Made by a program: the position numbers and the translations under genes. A DNA stretch of 64,000 nucleotides, taken from the NCBI GenBank assembly GCA_023512435.1, contig JAILZP010000002.1, positions 96,711 through 160,710 of the forward strand, given 5' to 3'. This document shows positions 17,358-26,690 of the stretch, in pieces. The notes below the pieces were generated by a model. The model saw only the letters and a list, made by a program, of their open reading frames with translations. It did no database searches and was not told the DNA's origin. Origin of the DNA: Peptococcaceae bacterium (GTDB lineage: Bacteria; Bacillota; Desulfotomaculia; Desulfotomaculales; Desulfocucumaceae). Position 1 is the stretch's first letter. Each line of letters begins with the position of its first letter.

Positions 17358-17384
17358 CTACATTTTACGTCTTTTCCCTGTCAA
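17355..17384 (-). promoter_or_regulatory. Promoter of the diguanylate cyclase gene
   Basis: A perfect -35 TTGACA (17379-17384, minus strand) is followed after 18 bases by TAGAAA as a weak -10 (17355-17360). The -10 overlaps the palindrome at 17335-17357. Confidence 0.5.
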
Positions 17385-17402
17385 CTTTTTTCCGGACATG
17401 AA

Positions 17403-17428
17403 GAAACCCGGCCTTGCGGCCGGGTTTC
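17403..17428. terminator. Bidirectional-looking terminator after the DUF1540 gene
   Basis: GAAACCCGGCC and GGCCGGGTTTC form an 11-bp stem around TTGC. It directly follows the minus-strand gene ending at 17437. Confidence 0.6.
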
Positions 17429-17436
17429 TTCAGAAA

Positions 17437-17685
17437 TTATGACATTCTTTTGACCCCGTCCAGCGTGGCGTCGTCCGATCCCCTGGAGACATAGGTCTTA
17501 CAGCAGGTGGCCATGCAGCTTCCCGCTGAGGCCGGGGTTAGCTTGGCCGCCATGGCGGCGTCAATGCGGTCCGGCCTGCCGGCCCCGAAGGCGTCGGTGG
17601 AGACCAGGATTTCGCTGGCGACGCATTTGTTCCCCTGTTGCCAGTAGTGGCAGTCGTTGACTATGCAGTGGATGTGCTGGTTCAC
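17437..17685 (-). CDS. DUF1540 domain protein
   Basis: A small cysteine-rich protein of 82 residues. It opens with CIVNDCHYWQQGNKCVASEI, the DUF1540 signature (C-x4-C-x7-C), and has further cysteines in SAGSCMATCCKTYV. The family is widespread in spore-forming Firmicutes, usually binds a metal, and has no established biochemical role. The start is GTG at 17685 with an upstream GGAGGGG. It is monocistronic, ending in a strong hairpin. Confidence 0.85.
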   Translation of the reverse strand: MNQHIHCIVNDCHYWQQGNKCVASEILVSTDAFGAGRPDRIDAAMAAKLTPASAGSCMATCCKTYVSRGSDDATLDGVKRMS

Positions 17686-17778
17686 CCTTTTCAGCCCCTC
17701 CTTCGCTTTTTAATGTTATTTTTTGCGGGGGGGCTTGTTTTTATTACGCAACAAAGAAGACATTATTTAACGGCGGGC

Positions 17779-17807
17779 TTGAAATAACCGTCTGGATGGA
17801 TTATAAT
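17779..17807 (+). promoter_or_regulatory. Near-consensus sigma-A promoter for the TRAP-TAXI operon
   Basis: TTGAAA (17779-17784) and a perfect TATAAT (17802-17807) with a 17-base spacer. Transcription would start near 17814, leaving a leader of about 155 bases before the transporter GTG. The leader contains a small hairpin (GGTTTG...CAAACC, about 17871-17888) but no riboswitch I recognise. Confidence 0.75.
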
Positions 17808-17968
17808 TTCTTTATACAATATAGATGTTCACCATGCGATATATGAATAGCGGCTGATCAATGGCTGTTGGTTTGGCAGGGACAAACCCCGGCACACATT
17901 GAGAGGGGGCCAGAATTCAACCGAAGAAAGACAGCCGGCATGAAAATGCAAGTATTGGAGGAGTTCAG

Positions 17969-19828
17969 GTGGACAGGGACAGAATTGTTCGAATAGTTAT
18001 CGCCGCGGCCGCAGTCGGCATGTCGGCCTTTATTTTGACAACGTCAATCGCCTTGCCTCTCACGGCCATGATCCAGCGGGCCGTGGTGTTGATGATCAGC
18101 TTGTTGATTATCTTCCTGAAATATCCCCTGATCAAAAAAGAGGGTTCAAAGACAGGGTTTCTGGACGCCCTCTGGGCCCTGGGGGGGCTCAGTACGGGCG
18201 CCTATGTGCTGTTCAATTTCGAGGCGATGGTGGCCCGGATGGGCGCCCCCAATACCATTGACCTTGTGATCGGAGCCGTCTGCATCCTGCTGGTCCTGGA
18301 CGCCACCCGCCGTTCAATCGGCTGGCCGCTGCCGGTTGTGACAAGTGTCTTCCTGCTTTATTGCTATTTCGGCGACTACATACCGGGGACCTTCGGGCAC
18401 CGGGGCTATGATGCCGGCCGGATAATCAACCAGATGTACATGACCACTGAGGGCATTTTCGGGGTTCCCCTGGGAGTGGTGGTCAGCATAGTGTTTCTGT
18501 TTGTCCTGTTCGGTTCTTTTCTGGAGAAGAGCGGAGGCGGAAACTTTTTCATCAACTTTGCGGTTTCCCTGGCCGGCCGGGCCAGGGGCGGCCCGGCCAA
18601 AATAGCGGTCATCGGCAGCGGCCTGATGGGCACCATTTCGGGGAGCAGCATCGCCAACGTGGCCACCGTGGGCACCTTTACCATTCCCTTGATGAAGAGG
18701 GTGGGCTACCGGCCTGAGTTTGCCGCGGCGGTGGAAGCCGGGGCTTCCACCGGCGGGCAGATTATGCCGCCGGTGATGGGGGCGGGGGCCTTCATCATGT
18801 CCGAGTTCACCCAGATCCCATACCTTCAGATCATCGCGGCCGCGGCCATTCCAGCCGTTCTGTACTATTTCAGCATTTACATGAACGTGCACTTCGAGGC
18901 CTGCCGCAACAACATGCGGGGGCTGCCCGAAGACGAAGTGCCCGGCCTTAAGGATGTCCTGAAGGACGGCTGGATTTACATTCTTCCCATTATGGCCCTG
19001 GTCGTCACCCTGGTGCTGGGTTACAGCCCGGCCCGGGCGGCATACGTGGGCATCGGCCTCTTGATCCTTGCCGGCATGCTGCGGGCGTCCACCCGGATGA
19101 AACCCGCGGACTTTTACGAAGCCCTGCGGGACGCCGGTATGACCTCCGTCGGCATCGTGGCGGCCTGCGCCTGCGCCGGGATGATCGTGTCCGCGGTGAG
19201 CATGACCGGGCTGGGAATAAAGTTTTCCAACATGATCGGCACCCTGGCCGGGGGAAAAATAATCCTGGCCCTGGGCCTGACCATGGTGGCCTCGTTGATC
19301 CTCGGCATGGCCCTGCCCACCACCGCCAACTACATCGTGCAGGCCTCGGTGGCCGCGCCGGCCCTGGTGGCCCTGGGGGTCCCGGTGATGACGGCCCACC
19401 TGTTCGTGTTCTATTTCGGCGTGTTTGCGGACATAACCCCGCCGGTGGCCCTGGCGGCATACACCGCGGCCGGAATTGCCAATTCCAACCCCCTGATCAG
19501 CGGTTTCATCGCCAGCCGCAACGTGATCGTGGCCTTCCTGATTCCGTACCTGTTCGTTTACTTCCCGGCCCTTCTGTGCAAAGCGCCCGCCACGGAGGTG
19601 GCATTTGTTACGGCGACTTCGGTGCTGGCGGTGATAGCCTTCAGCGCGGCCTTCTCCGGCTACCTGCGAAGAAATTGCAATCTTTTGGAAAGGTTGGCGC
19701 TGCTGGTCACAGGCGGGCTTCTTCTATATCCCGAGTACCTCTCCAGCGTGCTGGGACTGGCCCTGCTGGTCCTCCTGTACATCCGCCAGGGGTTAGGCGG
19801 CAAGGGCGGGATTGCGGCCGGGACATGA
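17969..19828 (+). CDS. TRAP transporter fused permease (TAXI type)
   Basis: Integral membrane permease of a tripartite ATP-independent periplasmic transporter, fusing the small (DctQ-like) and large (DctM-like) parts. The 619-residue product has many hydrophobic spans; DctM-like hallmarks are SGSSIANVATVGTFTIPLMK and the repeat-equivalent LGMALPTTANYIVQASVAAP. TRAP systems import carboxylates using the Na+ or H+ gradient. GTG start at 17969 with GGAGGAG upstream. The receptor gene follows 139 bases downstream. A second, distinct TRAP-TAXI pair lies at 30154-33081. Confidence 0.92.
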   Translation: MDRDRIVRIVIAAAAVGMSAFILTTSIALPLTAMIQRAVVLMISLLIIFLKYPLIKKEGSKTGFLDALWALGGLSTGAYVLFNFEAMVARMGAPNTIDLVIGAVCILLVLDATRRSIGWPLPVVTSVFLLYCYFGDYIPGTFGHRGYDAGRIINQMYMTTEGIFGVPLGVVVSIVFLFVLFGSFLEKSGGGNFFINFAVSLAGRARGGPAKIAVIGSGLMGTISGSSIANVATVGTFTIPLMKRVGYRPEFAAAVEAGASTGGQIMPPVMGAGAFIMSEFTQIPYLQIIAAAAIPAVLYYFSIYMNVHFEACRNNMRGLPEDEVPGLKDVLKDGWIYILPIMALVVTLVLGYSPARAAYVGIGLLILAGMLRASTRMKPADFYEALRDAGMTSVGIVAACACAGMIVSAVSMTGLGIKFSNMIGTLAGGKIILALGLTMVASLILGMALPTTANYIVQASVAAPALVALGVPVMTAHLFVFYFGVFADITPPVALAAYTAAGIANSNPLISGFIASRNVIVAFLIPYLFVYFPALLCKAPATEVAFVTATSVLAVIAFSAAFSGYLRRNCNLLERLALLVTGGLLLYPEYLSSVLGLALLVLLYIRQGLGGKGGIAAGT

Positions 19829-19967
19829 TTTTCCGGTACAGTGAAAAAGAGGTCCCTTGGATCAGCCGCTTTTGAATTTTACAAACTGAAACGGGGGTGG
19901 GAGCGAAAACAGGGAGGGGAGGCCCGGACTGGGCGGCGGACACCAAAAAAGAATGGGAGGTTGAGTT

Positions 19968-20969
19968 GTGAGGAAATTTCGTATTATCACCGGCGCGGCA
20001 ATGGCCGCAGCCCTCATGCTGGTTGTCATGGCCGCAGCCGGCTGCGGCGGCAAGGACAAAAGCGGAGGCCAGCAGGCTGCACAGAAAAAGAACATATCCA
20101 TTTCCACCGGAGCCACCAGCGGCACCTACTATCCGCTGGGCACCGCCATCGCCAAAACCCTGACCGACGCCGGCATCGGCCTCAACGTGACGGCCGAATC
20201 CACCGGCGGTTCCATTGAAAACGCCCGCCTGCTTGGGCAGAATCAAACCGAGATCGCTTTTGTGGAGTCCATGATTGCAGACTGGGCGTACAACGGCAAG
20301 GAAGTGTACAAGGATAAAAAGGTCGAGAACATCCGCGGGCTGATCTCCCTCTACCCGAACACCATCCAGACTGTGGTCAAGACAAAGTCCGGGATTAAGA
20401 GCTACGCCGACCTGAAGGGCAAAAAGGTGGCGGTGGGCATCCAGGGCAGCTCCAGCCCGCTGGCCATGCAGGCCGTGCTGGAGTCTTACGGCCTCACCAT
20501 GAACGACATCAAGCCCCAGTACCTGGCTTTCGGCCCGTCCATGGAACTCCTCAAGGACGACCAGGTGGATGCCGTCATGGTTGACGCCGGGGCGCCCAAC
20601 TCGTCCATCATTGACATAAGCACCCAGCACCAGGTCCGGATACTGTCAATCAGTCCCGAAAATATCAAGAAGATCAAGGAAAAGTACCCCTTCTTCTCGG
20701 ATCCGGTGACCATTCCCAAGGGAACCTACAAGGGCATCGACGAGGACGTGACCACCACCGGCTCCCTGGCAACCCTGTGCGTGCGGGCGGACCTGCCGGA
20801 GGAAACGGTCTACAACATCATCAAGACCATCGTGGAGAAACGGGACGATATCGCCAAGGTGCATGAAAAAGGCAAGACCATTGATCTTAAGACCGCCACA
20901 AACGGCTTTTCCATTCCGCTGCACCCCGGTGCCGAAAAGTACTACAAGGAAAAGGGAGTCTTGAAATAG
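19968..20969 (+). CDS. TAXI-family TRAP transporter solute-binding lipoprotein
   Basis: Receptor of the adjacent TRAP permease. A signal peptide ends at VMAAAGCGGKDKS, a lipobox, so the mature protein is lipid-anchored. The mature domain begins ISISTGATSGTYYPLGTAIA, the TAXI family signature, and continues with STGGSIENARLLGQNQTEIA. The family name fits the 333-residue length. GTG start with GGGAGG upstream. Ligands known for the family include glutamate and other carboxylates; here it is undetermined. Confidence 0.92.
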   Translation: MRKFRIITGAAMAAALMLVVMAAAGCGGKDKSGGQQAAQKKNISISTGATSGTYYPLGTAIAKTLTDAGIGLNVTAESTGGSIENARLLGQNQTEIAFVESMIADWAYNGKEVYKDKKVENIRGLISLYPNTIQTVVKTKSGIKSYADLKGKKVAVGIQGSSSPLAMQAVLESYGLTMNDIKPQYLAFGPSMELLKDDQVDAVMVDAGAPNSSIIDISTQHQVRILSISPENIKKIKEKYPFFSDPVTIPKGTYKGIDEDVTTTGSLATLCVRADLPEETVYNIIKTIVEKRDDIAKVHEKGKTIDLKTATNGFSIPLHPGAEKYYKEKGVLK

Positions 20970-20993
20970 ACAGCCTTAATCCTGTCACATAAA

Positions 20994-21021
20994 GCGCCGC
21001 AGCCATGACGGGCTGCGGCGC
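20994..21021 (+). terminator. Terminator of the first TRAP-TAXI operon
   Basis: GCGCCGCAGCC and GGCTGCGGCGC pair perfectly (11 bp) around a 6-base loop, followed by GGTATTTAT. Convergent with the PLP lyase gene ending at 21064. Confidence 0.65.
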
Positions 21022-21063
21022 GGTATTTATACAACGGCGTGCGCGGCATAGATTTTTATCCTT

Positions 21064-22239
21064 TTAATCCTTTCTCAGGGCCTGGTCCAGGTCCTCTTTG
21101 ATGTCTTCAATGTCCTCCATACCGATGAAGATTCTGACCATGGACGGGTTGACGTCGTGCAGGTCCATATATTCCGGACCGGCGTCCGGCTTCGCGATCA
21201 TCGGGTACCAGACCAGGCTTTCGTAGCCGCCCCAACTGGCTGCTATTTTAAAGTACCGCAGGCTGTCTATGAACCGGGCGGCCTTGGCCGGCCCGCCCTT
21301 GAGCTCCACAGCCAGCAGGGACCCGGCGCCCCGCATCTGCCGGAGGGCCAGGTGGTGCTGGGGGTGGGAAGCGAGCATTGGGTAGTACACTCTGGCCACC
21401 GCCGGGTGTTCTTCGAGAAATTCGGCAATTTCCAGGCCCACCCGGTTGAAGTGTTCCATGCGCACCGGGAAGGACCGCAGGCCCCGCAGGACCAGCCAGG
21501 ACTCGAAGGGCGGGAGGATGTTGCCCATCAGGTAGTGCTCTTTCCCGGCTATCCCCCCGACCAGGTCCTTGCTCCCAATCACCGCCCCCATCAGGACGTC
21601 ACCGTGGCCGTTCAGGTATTTGCTGCCGGAATGGATAACCAGGTCAATCCCGAATGCCAGGGGGTTCTGGTTGAAGGGGGTGGCGCAGGTGTTATCGATC
21701 ATGGTTATTATTCCCTTGCTTTTAGCCAGTCCGGCCACGGCTCCCAGGTCCTGCAGCGAGTATTTCGAGCTGGAGGGGCTCTCCAGGTAGATAATCCTGG
21801 TCTCGGGCCGGATGGCCCGCTCAAACTCATCAATACTCTTTCCGCTGATGAAGGTGGTGCTGATGTTGTAACGGGGCGCGATTTCGGTCAGAATGCGGTG
21901 GGTGTTCTTGTAAACCGCAGCCACACAAACCACGTGATCCCCGGCCCGGGCCGTACCCATGATGGCCGCCCCGATGGCACCCATGCCGGAGGCGAAGCAC
22001 TTGCAAGCCTCCCCGCCCTCCAGGGCGGCCAGCTTTTTCTCCAGCACCTCGGTGGTGGGGTTCAGGACCCGGGTGTAGTAATACCGGCCGGTTTTTGATC
22101 CGGCAAAGTAATCGGCGGCCTCCCGGAAATTCTTGAAGTAAAAGTTGACCGTCTCAAACAGCGGGGGGACAACGGAGTCGCAGAAAGCGCCTTTTTCCTC
22201 ACCTAAATGTTGGCAGATTGTGGAAAATTTTTTGGTCAT
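21064..22239 (-). CDS. Trans-sulfuration PLP enzyme (methionine gamma-lyase / cystathionine gamma-synthase type)
   Basis: Pyridoxal-phosphate enzyme of the Cys/Met metabolism family, 391 residues (usual length). Visible motifs: RYYYTRVLNPT for the neighbouring-subunit Tyr-Arg phosphate clamp, SGMGAIGAAIMG, the PLP-ring Asp in MIDNTCATP, and the Schiff-base lysine in HSGSKYLNGHGD. It may split methionine to 2-oxobutyrate, methanethiol and ammonia, or form or cleave cystathionine; the sequence alone does not decide. The downstream-encoded 2-oxoacid:ferredoxin oxidoreductase on the same strand favours a catabolic gamma-lyase feeding 2-oxobutyrate. This is inference from context. Confidence 0.85.
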   Translation of the reverse strand: MTKKFSTICQHLGEEKGAFCDSVVPPLFETVNFYFKNFREAADYFAGSKTGRYYYTRVLNPTTEVLEKKLAALEGGEACKCFASGMGAIGAAIMGTARAGDHVVCVAAVYKNTHRILTEIAPRYNISTTFISGKSIDEFERAIRPETRIIYLESPSSSKYSLQDLGAVAGLAKSKGIITMIDNTCATPFNQNPLAFGIDLVIHSGSKYLNGHGDVLMGAVIGSKDLVGGIAGKEHYLMGNILPPFESWLVLRGLRSFPVRMEHFNRVGLEIAEFLEEHPAVARVYYPMLASHPQHHLALRQMRGAGSLLAVELKGGPAKAARFIDSLRYFKIAASWGGYESLVWYPMIAKPDAGPEYMDLHDVNPSMVRIFIGMEDIEDIKEDLDQALRKD

Positions 22240-22312
22240 AACGGCATCTCCACGTCGTCTATTCTGTATTCTGTCTCCAGTTTTCTGACAAAAGAGGCTT
22301 GCTGCAGGGCGA

Positions 22313-23494
22313 TTAGAAGGTTACCCTGCCCACGTTATTCTTGATTCTTTCGATGGCTTCCCTGAGGCGTTCGGTGGGCACCGTCAGTGATATGCGGATG
22401 TAGCCGTCCCCCTCAACTGGGCCGTACCCGGCGCCGGGGGTGACCACCACGTCGGCCTTGTCGAAGATCATCTCGGCAAAGGACCCGGAGGTGTATCCGG
22501 CGGGAACGGGGGCCCATACGTAAAAGGCGGCTTTGGGCTTCTCCAGGTTCCAGCCCATGGCGTTCAGGCCGTCCACGCAGATGTCCCGTCGCTCCTTGTA
22601 TATGTCGCACATTTTCCGGGTGAAGGACTGGTCCGCCAGCAGGGCCTTCACGGCAGCCATCTGGATGGCCTGGAACTGGCCTGTGTCCAGGTTGCTCTTG
22701 AGGCGTCCAAGGGCTTCCACCGCGTCGGGGTTTCCGGCGCACCAGCCTATCCGCCAGCCGGTCATGTTGTATGGCTTGGAGGCGGAACCGAACTCCACGC
22801 CCACTTCCTTGGCCCCGGGGAACTGCAGAAAACTGGGGGGCCTGTATCCGTCGTATGCGATGTCGCAGTACGCCATGTCGTGGCAGATCAGGATTTCATA
22901 CTCCCTGGCGAAGGCGATGGCCTCTTTGAAGAACTCCCCGGTGGCGATGGCGCCGGTGGGGTTGTTGGGGTAGCACAGGAACATCATCCTGGCCTTTTTG
23001 GCCACGTCTGTGGGGATTGCGCCCAGGTCGGGCAGGAAGCCGTTTTCGGCCTTCAGGGGCATCCAGTAGGGCTCACCGCCGGCCAGGATCACTCCGTTGC
23101 CGTAAACCGGGTAGCAGGGGTCGGGAACCAGGGCGATGTCGCCGGGGTTGATGTAGCACCAGGCAATGTGTCCGATTCCCTCCTTGGACCCGATCAGCAT
23201 GACCACTTCGCTTTTGCCGTCAAGTTCAACCCCGAACCTGTTGTTGTACCACCGGGCCACCGCCTGCCGGAAGGCCGGCATGCCGAAGTAGGAGGAGTAC
23301 CTGTGGTTTTGGGGGTTCCTGGCCTCCCTGCACAGCTCGTCGATGATGTAGTCCGGGGTGGGCAGGTCGGGGTCGCCGATGCCCAGGTTGATCACGTCCA
23401 CACCCCTGGCCCTCTTTTCCTGGATCATCTTGTCCAGCCGGGCGAACAGGTAGACCGGCAGTTTCTCTATGCGCCTGGCGGTCTCAAATTTCAT
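22313..23494 (-). CDS. Class I/II aminotransferase, LL-diaminopimelate aminotransferase-like
   Basis: Fold-type I PLP aminotransferase of 393 residues. [20 protein letters not shown] near the N-terminus and [16 protein letters not shown] are family hallmarks. The lysine is in [19 protein letters not shown], and the C-terminal arginine in [14 protein letters not shown] should bind the alpha-carboxylate. The pattern is closest to the DapL (LL-DAP aminotransferase) group common in clostridia, but close relatives act on alanine, methionine or aromatic amino acids. Neighbouring PLP lyase and 2-oxoacid oxidoreductase genes suggest amino acid catabolism as the alternative. Confidence 0.85.
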   Translation of the reverse strand: MKFETARRIEKLPVYLFARLDKMIQEKRARGVDVINLGIGDPDLPTPDYIIDELCREARNPQNHRYSSYFGMPAFRQAVARWYNNRFGVELDGKSEVVMLIGSKEGIGHIAWCYINPGDIALVPDPCYPVYGNGVILAGGEPYWMPLKAENGFLPDLGAIPTDVAKKARMMFLCYPNNPTGAIATGEFFKEAIAFAREYEILICHDMAYCDIAYDGYRPPSFLQFPGAKEVGVEFGSASKPYNMTGWRIGWCAGNPDAVEALGRLKSNLDTGQFQAIQMAAVKALLADQSFTRKMCDIYKERRDICVDGLNAMGWNLEKPKAAFYVWAPVPAGYTSGSFAEMIFDKADVVVTPGAGYGPVEGDGYIRISLTVPTERLREAIERIKNNVGRVTF

Positions 23495-23600
23495 GCTGGA
23501 CTTCTCCTTTCAAAAAAAATCTCTACCTTCATCCCCGCAGAAATTTCTTTCGCCGGGTCAGGCGGAGGATGGAACAGCAGCCGGTTTGATTCGCCAGTGT

Positions 23601-25244
23601 TCAGGAACCGCCGGCCTCCTCAATTTTTATGGCGAAATCCGGGCAGACCATCAGGCACCTCAGGCAGCCCACGCACCTTTCGGTGTTGGCGGCCACCATG
23701 GGCTTGTGGCCTAATGGATTGAAGGACCCGGAGACCCTGAACACGTCCAGGGTGCAGACTTCCTTGCAGTAGCCGCACTCCTTGCAGATGGAAAAACTGA
23801 CTTCCACGCGGTAGTGCCGGAGGTCGCAGGACAGGCAGCGCTGGGCTTCCCTGACCGCGGCCAGGTCGTCGTAGCCCTGTTCCACCGGCTGGAAACCGCC
23901 CCTGCGTTCTTCCGCAGGTATGGCCGGGGCCTGCTGGCGGGCGGTCCCCCTGGGGGCCTCCTCCCGCAGGCCGGCGCCGTTGTCCGGTACCGGCTTTTCA
24001 TCTATGACGCCGTTTCCGCCCAGGTACCTGTCTATGGATGAAGCCGCCCGGCGGCCCTGGGCGATGGCCTGGATGATGGAAGACGGCCCTGTCACCGCGT
24101 CGCCGCCGGCAAACACCCCTTGCAGGGAAGCGGCCAGGGTGTCCGGGTCCACCTTCACGGTGCCGCCGGCGCCGCTCTCCAGGCCCAGGGACAGGGCGTC
24201 GGCGGACTGCCCCACGGCGGCGATCAGGGTGTCGCAGCAGATGGCGAACTCGCTTCCCTCCACCGGGACCGGGCGGGGCCTGCCGCTTTCGTCGGGGTCA
24301 CCCAGGGCCATCCTGACGCAGATCACCCTGTCTTTGTCCACCGCTTTGGGGGCGGCCAGGAATTCAAACCTGACCCCTTCTTCCAGGGCGGCCCTGACTT
24401 CTTCCGGGCCGGCCGGCATTTCCGCCCTGGTGCGCCGGTACAGCACCACCACTTCCCGGGCCCCCAGGCGCACCGAGGACCTGGCGGCGTCTATGGCGGT
24501 GTTGCCGCCGCCCACCACCAGCACTTTTTCGCCCACCGGCGGGGGATCTCCGGTGTTCACGGCCCGCAGGAAGGTTATGCCGTCCACGGCCCGGACGGAC
24601 CCGCCTTCAAGGTCCATTCCCAGCCCCAGCCAGGCCCCGGTGGCGGCAAGCACGGCGTCGTATCCCTCCCGCAGAAGTTTTTCCGCCGATTCCACCCTGG
24701 CGCCGGTTTTGATCTCCACGCCCCGGCCGGTAATAGCCCTGATTTCTTCGTCCAATACCCGTTTGGGCAGGCGGTATCCGGGAATGCCGTAGCGCAGCAT
24801 GCCGCCGGGCAGGGGCATGGCTTCGAAAACGGTGACCCGGTGGCCCTTCCCGGCCAGGTAATAGGCCGCCGTCAGGCCGCAGGGGCCGGCACCGGCCACG
24901 GCCACCCTTTTGCCCGTGGGCGGGCTTGTCTTTACTCCGGCCTTCCACGTTTCCCCGCCCTTTTCCACGGCCGCCCGCTTCAGCATGCGGATGGCCACCG
25001 GTTCGTCGTACTGCCGGCGGGCGCATTTCGATTCGCAGGGGTGGACGCAGGCGTATGCGCACGCCGCGGGAAAGGGTATCCTTTCCCTGATTACGGCCAG
25101 CGCCCGGTCAAATTTGCCCTCCTTGATGTACCTTACATAGCGGGGCACGTCAACTCCCGCGGGGCAGGCCTCCCTGCAGGGGGCTTTCATTTTCCCGTTC
25201 AGTCCTTCCATGCTTTTCGCGTCAACTCCTTTGTGCCGCCTCAT
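23601..25244 (-). CDS. GltD-like FAD/NAD(P) oxidoreductase fused to a 2x[4Fe-4S] ferredoxin
   Basis: A 547-residue fusion. The N-terminal part is the glutamate-synthase small-subunit-like module: cysteine region APCREACPAGVDVP and ACVHPCESKC for Fe-S clusters, then the FAD Rossmann motif AVAGAGPCGLTAAYYLAGKG, a second NAD(P) site VLVVGGGNTAIDAARSSVRL, and the FAD-closing VFAGGDAVTGPSSIIQAIAQGR. The C-terminus carries CKECGYCKEVC and CVGCLRCLMVC, a bacterial-type ferredoxin like the delta subunit of 2-oxoacid oxidoreductases. It overlaps the gamma-subunit gene by four bases, so it is probably the electron outlet linking ferredoxin to NAD(P)H. Confidence 0.88.
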   Translation of the reverse strand: MRRHKGVDAKSMEGLNGKMKAPCREACPAGVDVPRYVRYIKEGKFDRALAVIRERIPFPAACAYACVHPCESKCARRQYDEPVAIRMLKRAAVEKGGETWKAGVKTSPPTGKRVAVAGAGPCGLTAAYYLAGKGHRVTVFEAMPLPGGMLRYGIPGYRLPKRVLDEEIRAITGRGVEIKTGARVESAEKLLREGYDAVLAATGAWLGLGMDLEGGSVRAVDGITFLRAVNTGDPPPVGEKVLVVGGGNTAIDAARSSVRLGAREVVVLYRRTRAEMPAGPEEVRAALEEGVRFEFLAAPKAVDKDRVICVRMALGDPDESGRPRPVPVEGSEFAICCDTLIAAVGQSADALSLGLESGAGGTVKVDPDTLAASLQGVFAGGDAVTGPSSIIQAIAQGRRAASSIDRYLGGNGVIDEKPVPDNGAGLREEAPRGTARQQAPAIPAEERRGGFQPVEQGYDDLAAVREAQRCLSCDLRHYRVEVSFSICKECGYCKEVCTLDVFRVSGSFNPLGHKPMVAANTERCVGCLRCLMVCPDFAIKIEEAGGS

Positions 25245-25777
25245 CCGGCGATGAGGCCGGCGCCGGTGTGCAGCGCCTTGAGGTTCATCTCGGCGGTTTT
25301 CCCGGAAAATCTTTTGTTGATCACCCTGGCCAGGCTCTCCAATTCCACCAGGCCGGTAACGGCGCTCATCACGCCCAGGGCGATCATGTTGGCCGTGCCC
25401 ACGTGGCCCAGTTTTTCGGCCAATTCGGTAAAGGGGTAGCCGTAGAAGTTTTCTCCGGTGCGGGGCTTTAAAAGCGTGGTGTCGTAAAAAACGGGAATCC
25501 CGGACCCGGCCAGGTCCTGGTATTTTTCCATGGCTTCTTCGGTCAGGACCAGGACTACGTCGGGTTTTTCCACCTGCTGAAAAATTATTTCGTCCCTGTC
25601 CATGATCACTTCGGCGGCGGAAAAGCCGCCCCGGCTGGCAATGCCGTAGGACTGGGTCTGGACCACGTTTTTGCCTTCCAGCATGGCCGCCTCGCCCAGC
25701 ATGATGCCGGATACGATCAACCCCTGTCCTCCCGATCCGGCCATGATCACTTCATACCTGTCCTTTTTCTCCGTCAT
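25241..25777 (-). CDS. korC: 2-oxoacid:ferredoxin oxidoreductase, gamma subunit
   Basis: Gamma subunit (178 residues) of a multi-subunit 2-oxoacid (2-oxoglutarate, 2-oxoisovalerate or related) ferredoxin oxidoreductase. The N-terminal AGSGGQGLIVSGIMLGEAAM is the family signature, and QSYGIASRGGFSAAEVIMD follows as in KorC/VorC. It supplies part of the CoA-binding site. It lies between beta and the flavoprotein-ferredoxin gene. Confidence 0.88.
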   Translation of the reverse strand: MTEKKDRYEVIMAGSGGQGLIVSGIMLGEAAMLEGKNVVQTQSYGIASRGGFSAAEVIMDRDEIIFQQVEKPDVVLVLTEEAMEKYQDLAGSGIPVFYDTTLLKPRTGENFYGYPFTELAEKLGHVGTANMIALGVMSAVTGLVELESLARVINKRFSGKTAEMNLKALHTGAGLIAG

Positions 25778-25791
25778 CTTTGCCGCCTCCC

Positions 25792-26610
25792 TTAAGACCG
25801 CGCGGCCCTGGCCCGGATCTCTTCGTACCTGGTGTTGAAGTCCGGGGCGTTCCGGTCCACCAGCCTGCCGAAGGGGAAATATCCTTCTTCTTTGGGATGG
25901 GCCAGCGGGTCGTACTGTTCCACCGGTACGGCTTTTTCCTTAAGCCACCGGATCATTTCCAGGGCCGGTTTCAGGTTGTTGTTGCGCCCGAAGTGGGTGG
26001 GGCAGGGGCTGATTGCTTCCACCAGGGAGAAGCCTTTCTTGGTCAGGGCTTCTTTTATGCTGTTCTGCAGCTCCCACCCGTGGCAGGCGGTGCCCCTGGC
26101 CACGTAGTTGGCGCCGGCGGCGTCTGCCAGGGCGCAGATGTCGAATTCCCTTTCCGGGTTGCCGTAAACGGTGGTGCTGGTGATTTTGCCGGCGGGGGTG
26201 GTGCCGGATACCTGCCCTCCGGTCATGCCGTAGTTCATGTTGTTCACCACGATGGCGGTGAGGTCGATGTTGCGCCTGGCGGCGTGGATGAAGTGGTTGC
26301 CGCCGATGGTTACGCTGTCTCCGTCTCCCATCAGGACCACCACGTTGAGTCTGGGGTTGAAGGCCTTGATCCCGGTGGCGAAGGCCAGGGCCCGGCCGTG
26401 GGTGGTGTGCAGGGCGTTGGTGACCAGGTAGTCGTCGGCCTTGCCCCAGCAGCCGATGCCGGTTACCACCACCGTTTCCTCGTTTTTGAAATCCAGTTCT
26501 TCGAAGGCCCGCAGCATGGCCCCCAGTACGGTGCCGGCGCCGCAGCCGGGGCACCACATGTGCGGCAGCACGCCGTCCTTTAAGTACTTGACGCCTGTGG
26601 CGTGTGACAA
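25792..26610 (-). CDS. korB: 2-oxoacid:ferredoxin oxidoreductase, beta subunit (thiamine pyrophosphate)
   Basis: TPP-binding subunit. HMWCPGCGAG near the N-terminus, the TPP-Mg motif GDGDSVTIGGNHFIHAARRN and its partner VVNNMNYGMTGGQ are all present. About 272 residues. The TTG at 26610 is preferred because AGAGGTG precedes it; a longer frame to 26655 adds 15 poorly conserved residues. Like KorB it lacks the long N-terminal ferredoxin insert of pyruvate:ferredoxin oxidoreductase. Confidence 0.88.
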   Translation of the reverse strand: MSHATGVKYLKDGVLPHMWCPGCGAGTVLGAMLRAFEELDFKNEETVVVTGIGCWGKADDYLVTNALHTTHGRALAFATGIKAFNPRLNVVVLMGDGDSVTIGGNHFIHAARRNIDLTAIVVNNMNYGMTGGQVSGTTPAGKITSTTVYGNPEREFDICALADAAGANYVARGTACHGWELQNSIKEALTKKGFSLVEAISPCPTHFGRNNNLKPALEMIRWLKEKAVPVEQYDPLAHPKEEGYFPFGRLVDRNAPDFNTRYEEIRARAARS

Positions 26611-26690
26611 ACTGGAACACCTCTCTTTTAATAAGGGCTGGGATATCTTTATCACAACCCTCCGGGGTAATCCTGAGGGCTAATGGGGTA

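Noticed and set aside
17315..17402. Cyclic di-GMP riboswitch before the diguanylate cyclase
   Set aside because: No GEMM-type conserved bases; the structure is a simple DNA palindrome at the promoter.
18314..19399. 361-codon minus frame inside the TRAP permease gene
   Set aside because: His/Gly/Gln-rich shadow of a membrane protein gene, no start signal.
24120..25439. 439-codon plus-strand frame over the flavoprotein and korC genes
   Set aside because: Antisense to clear Rossmann and ferredoxin motifs; composition is typical of a GC-rich shadow frame.
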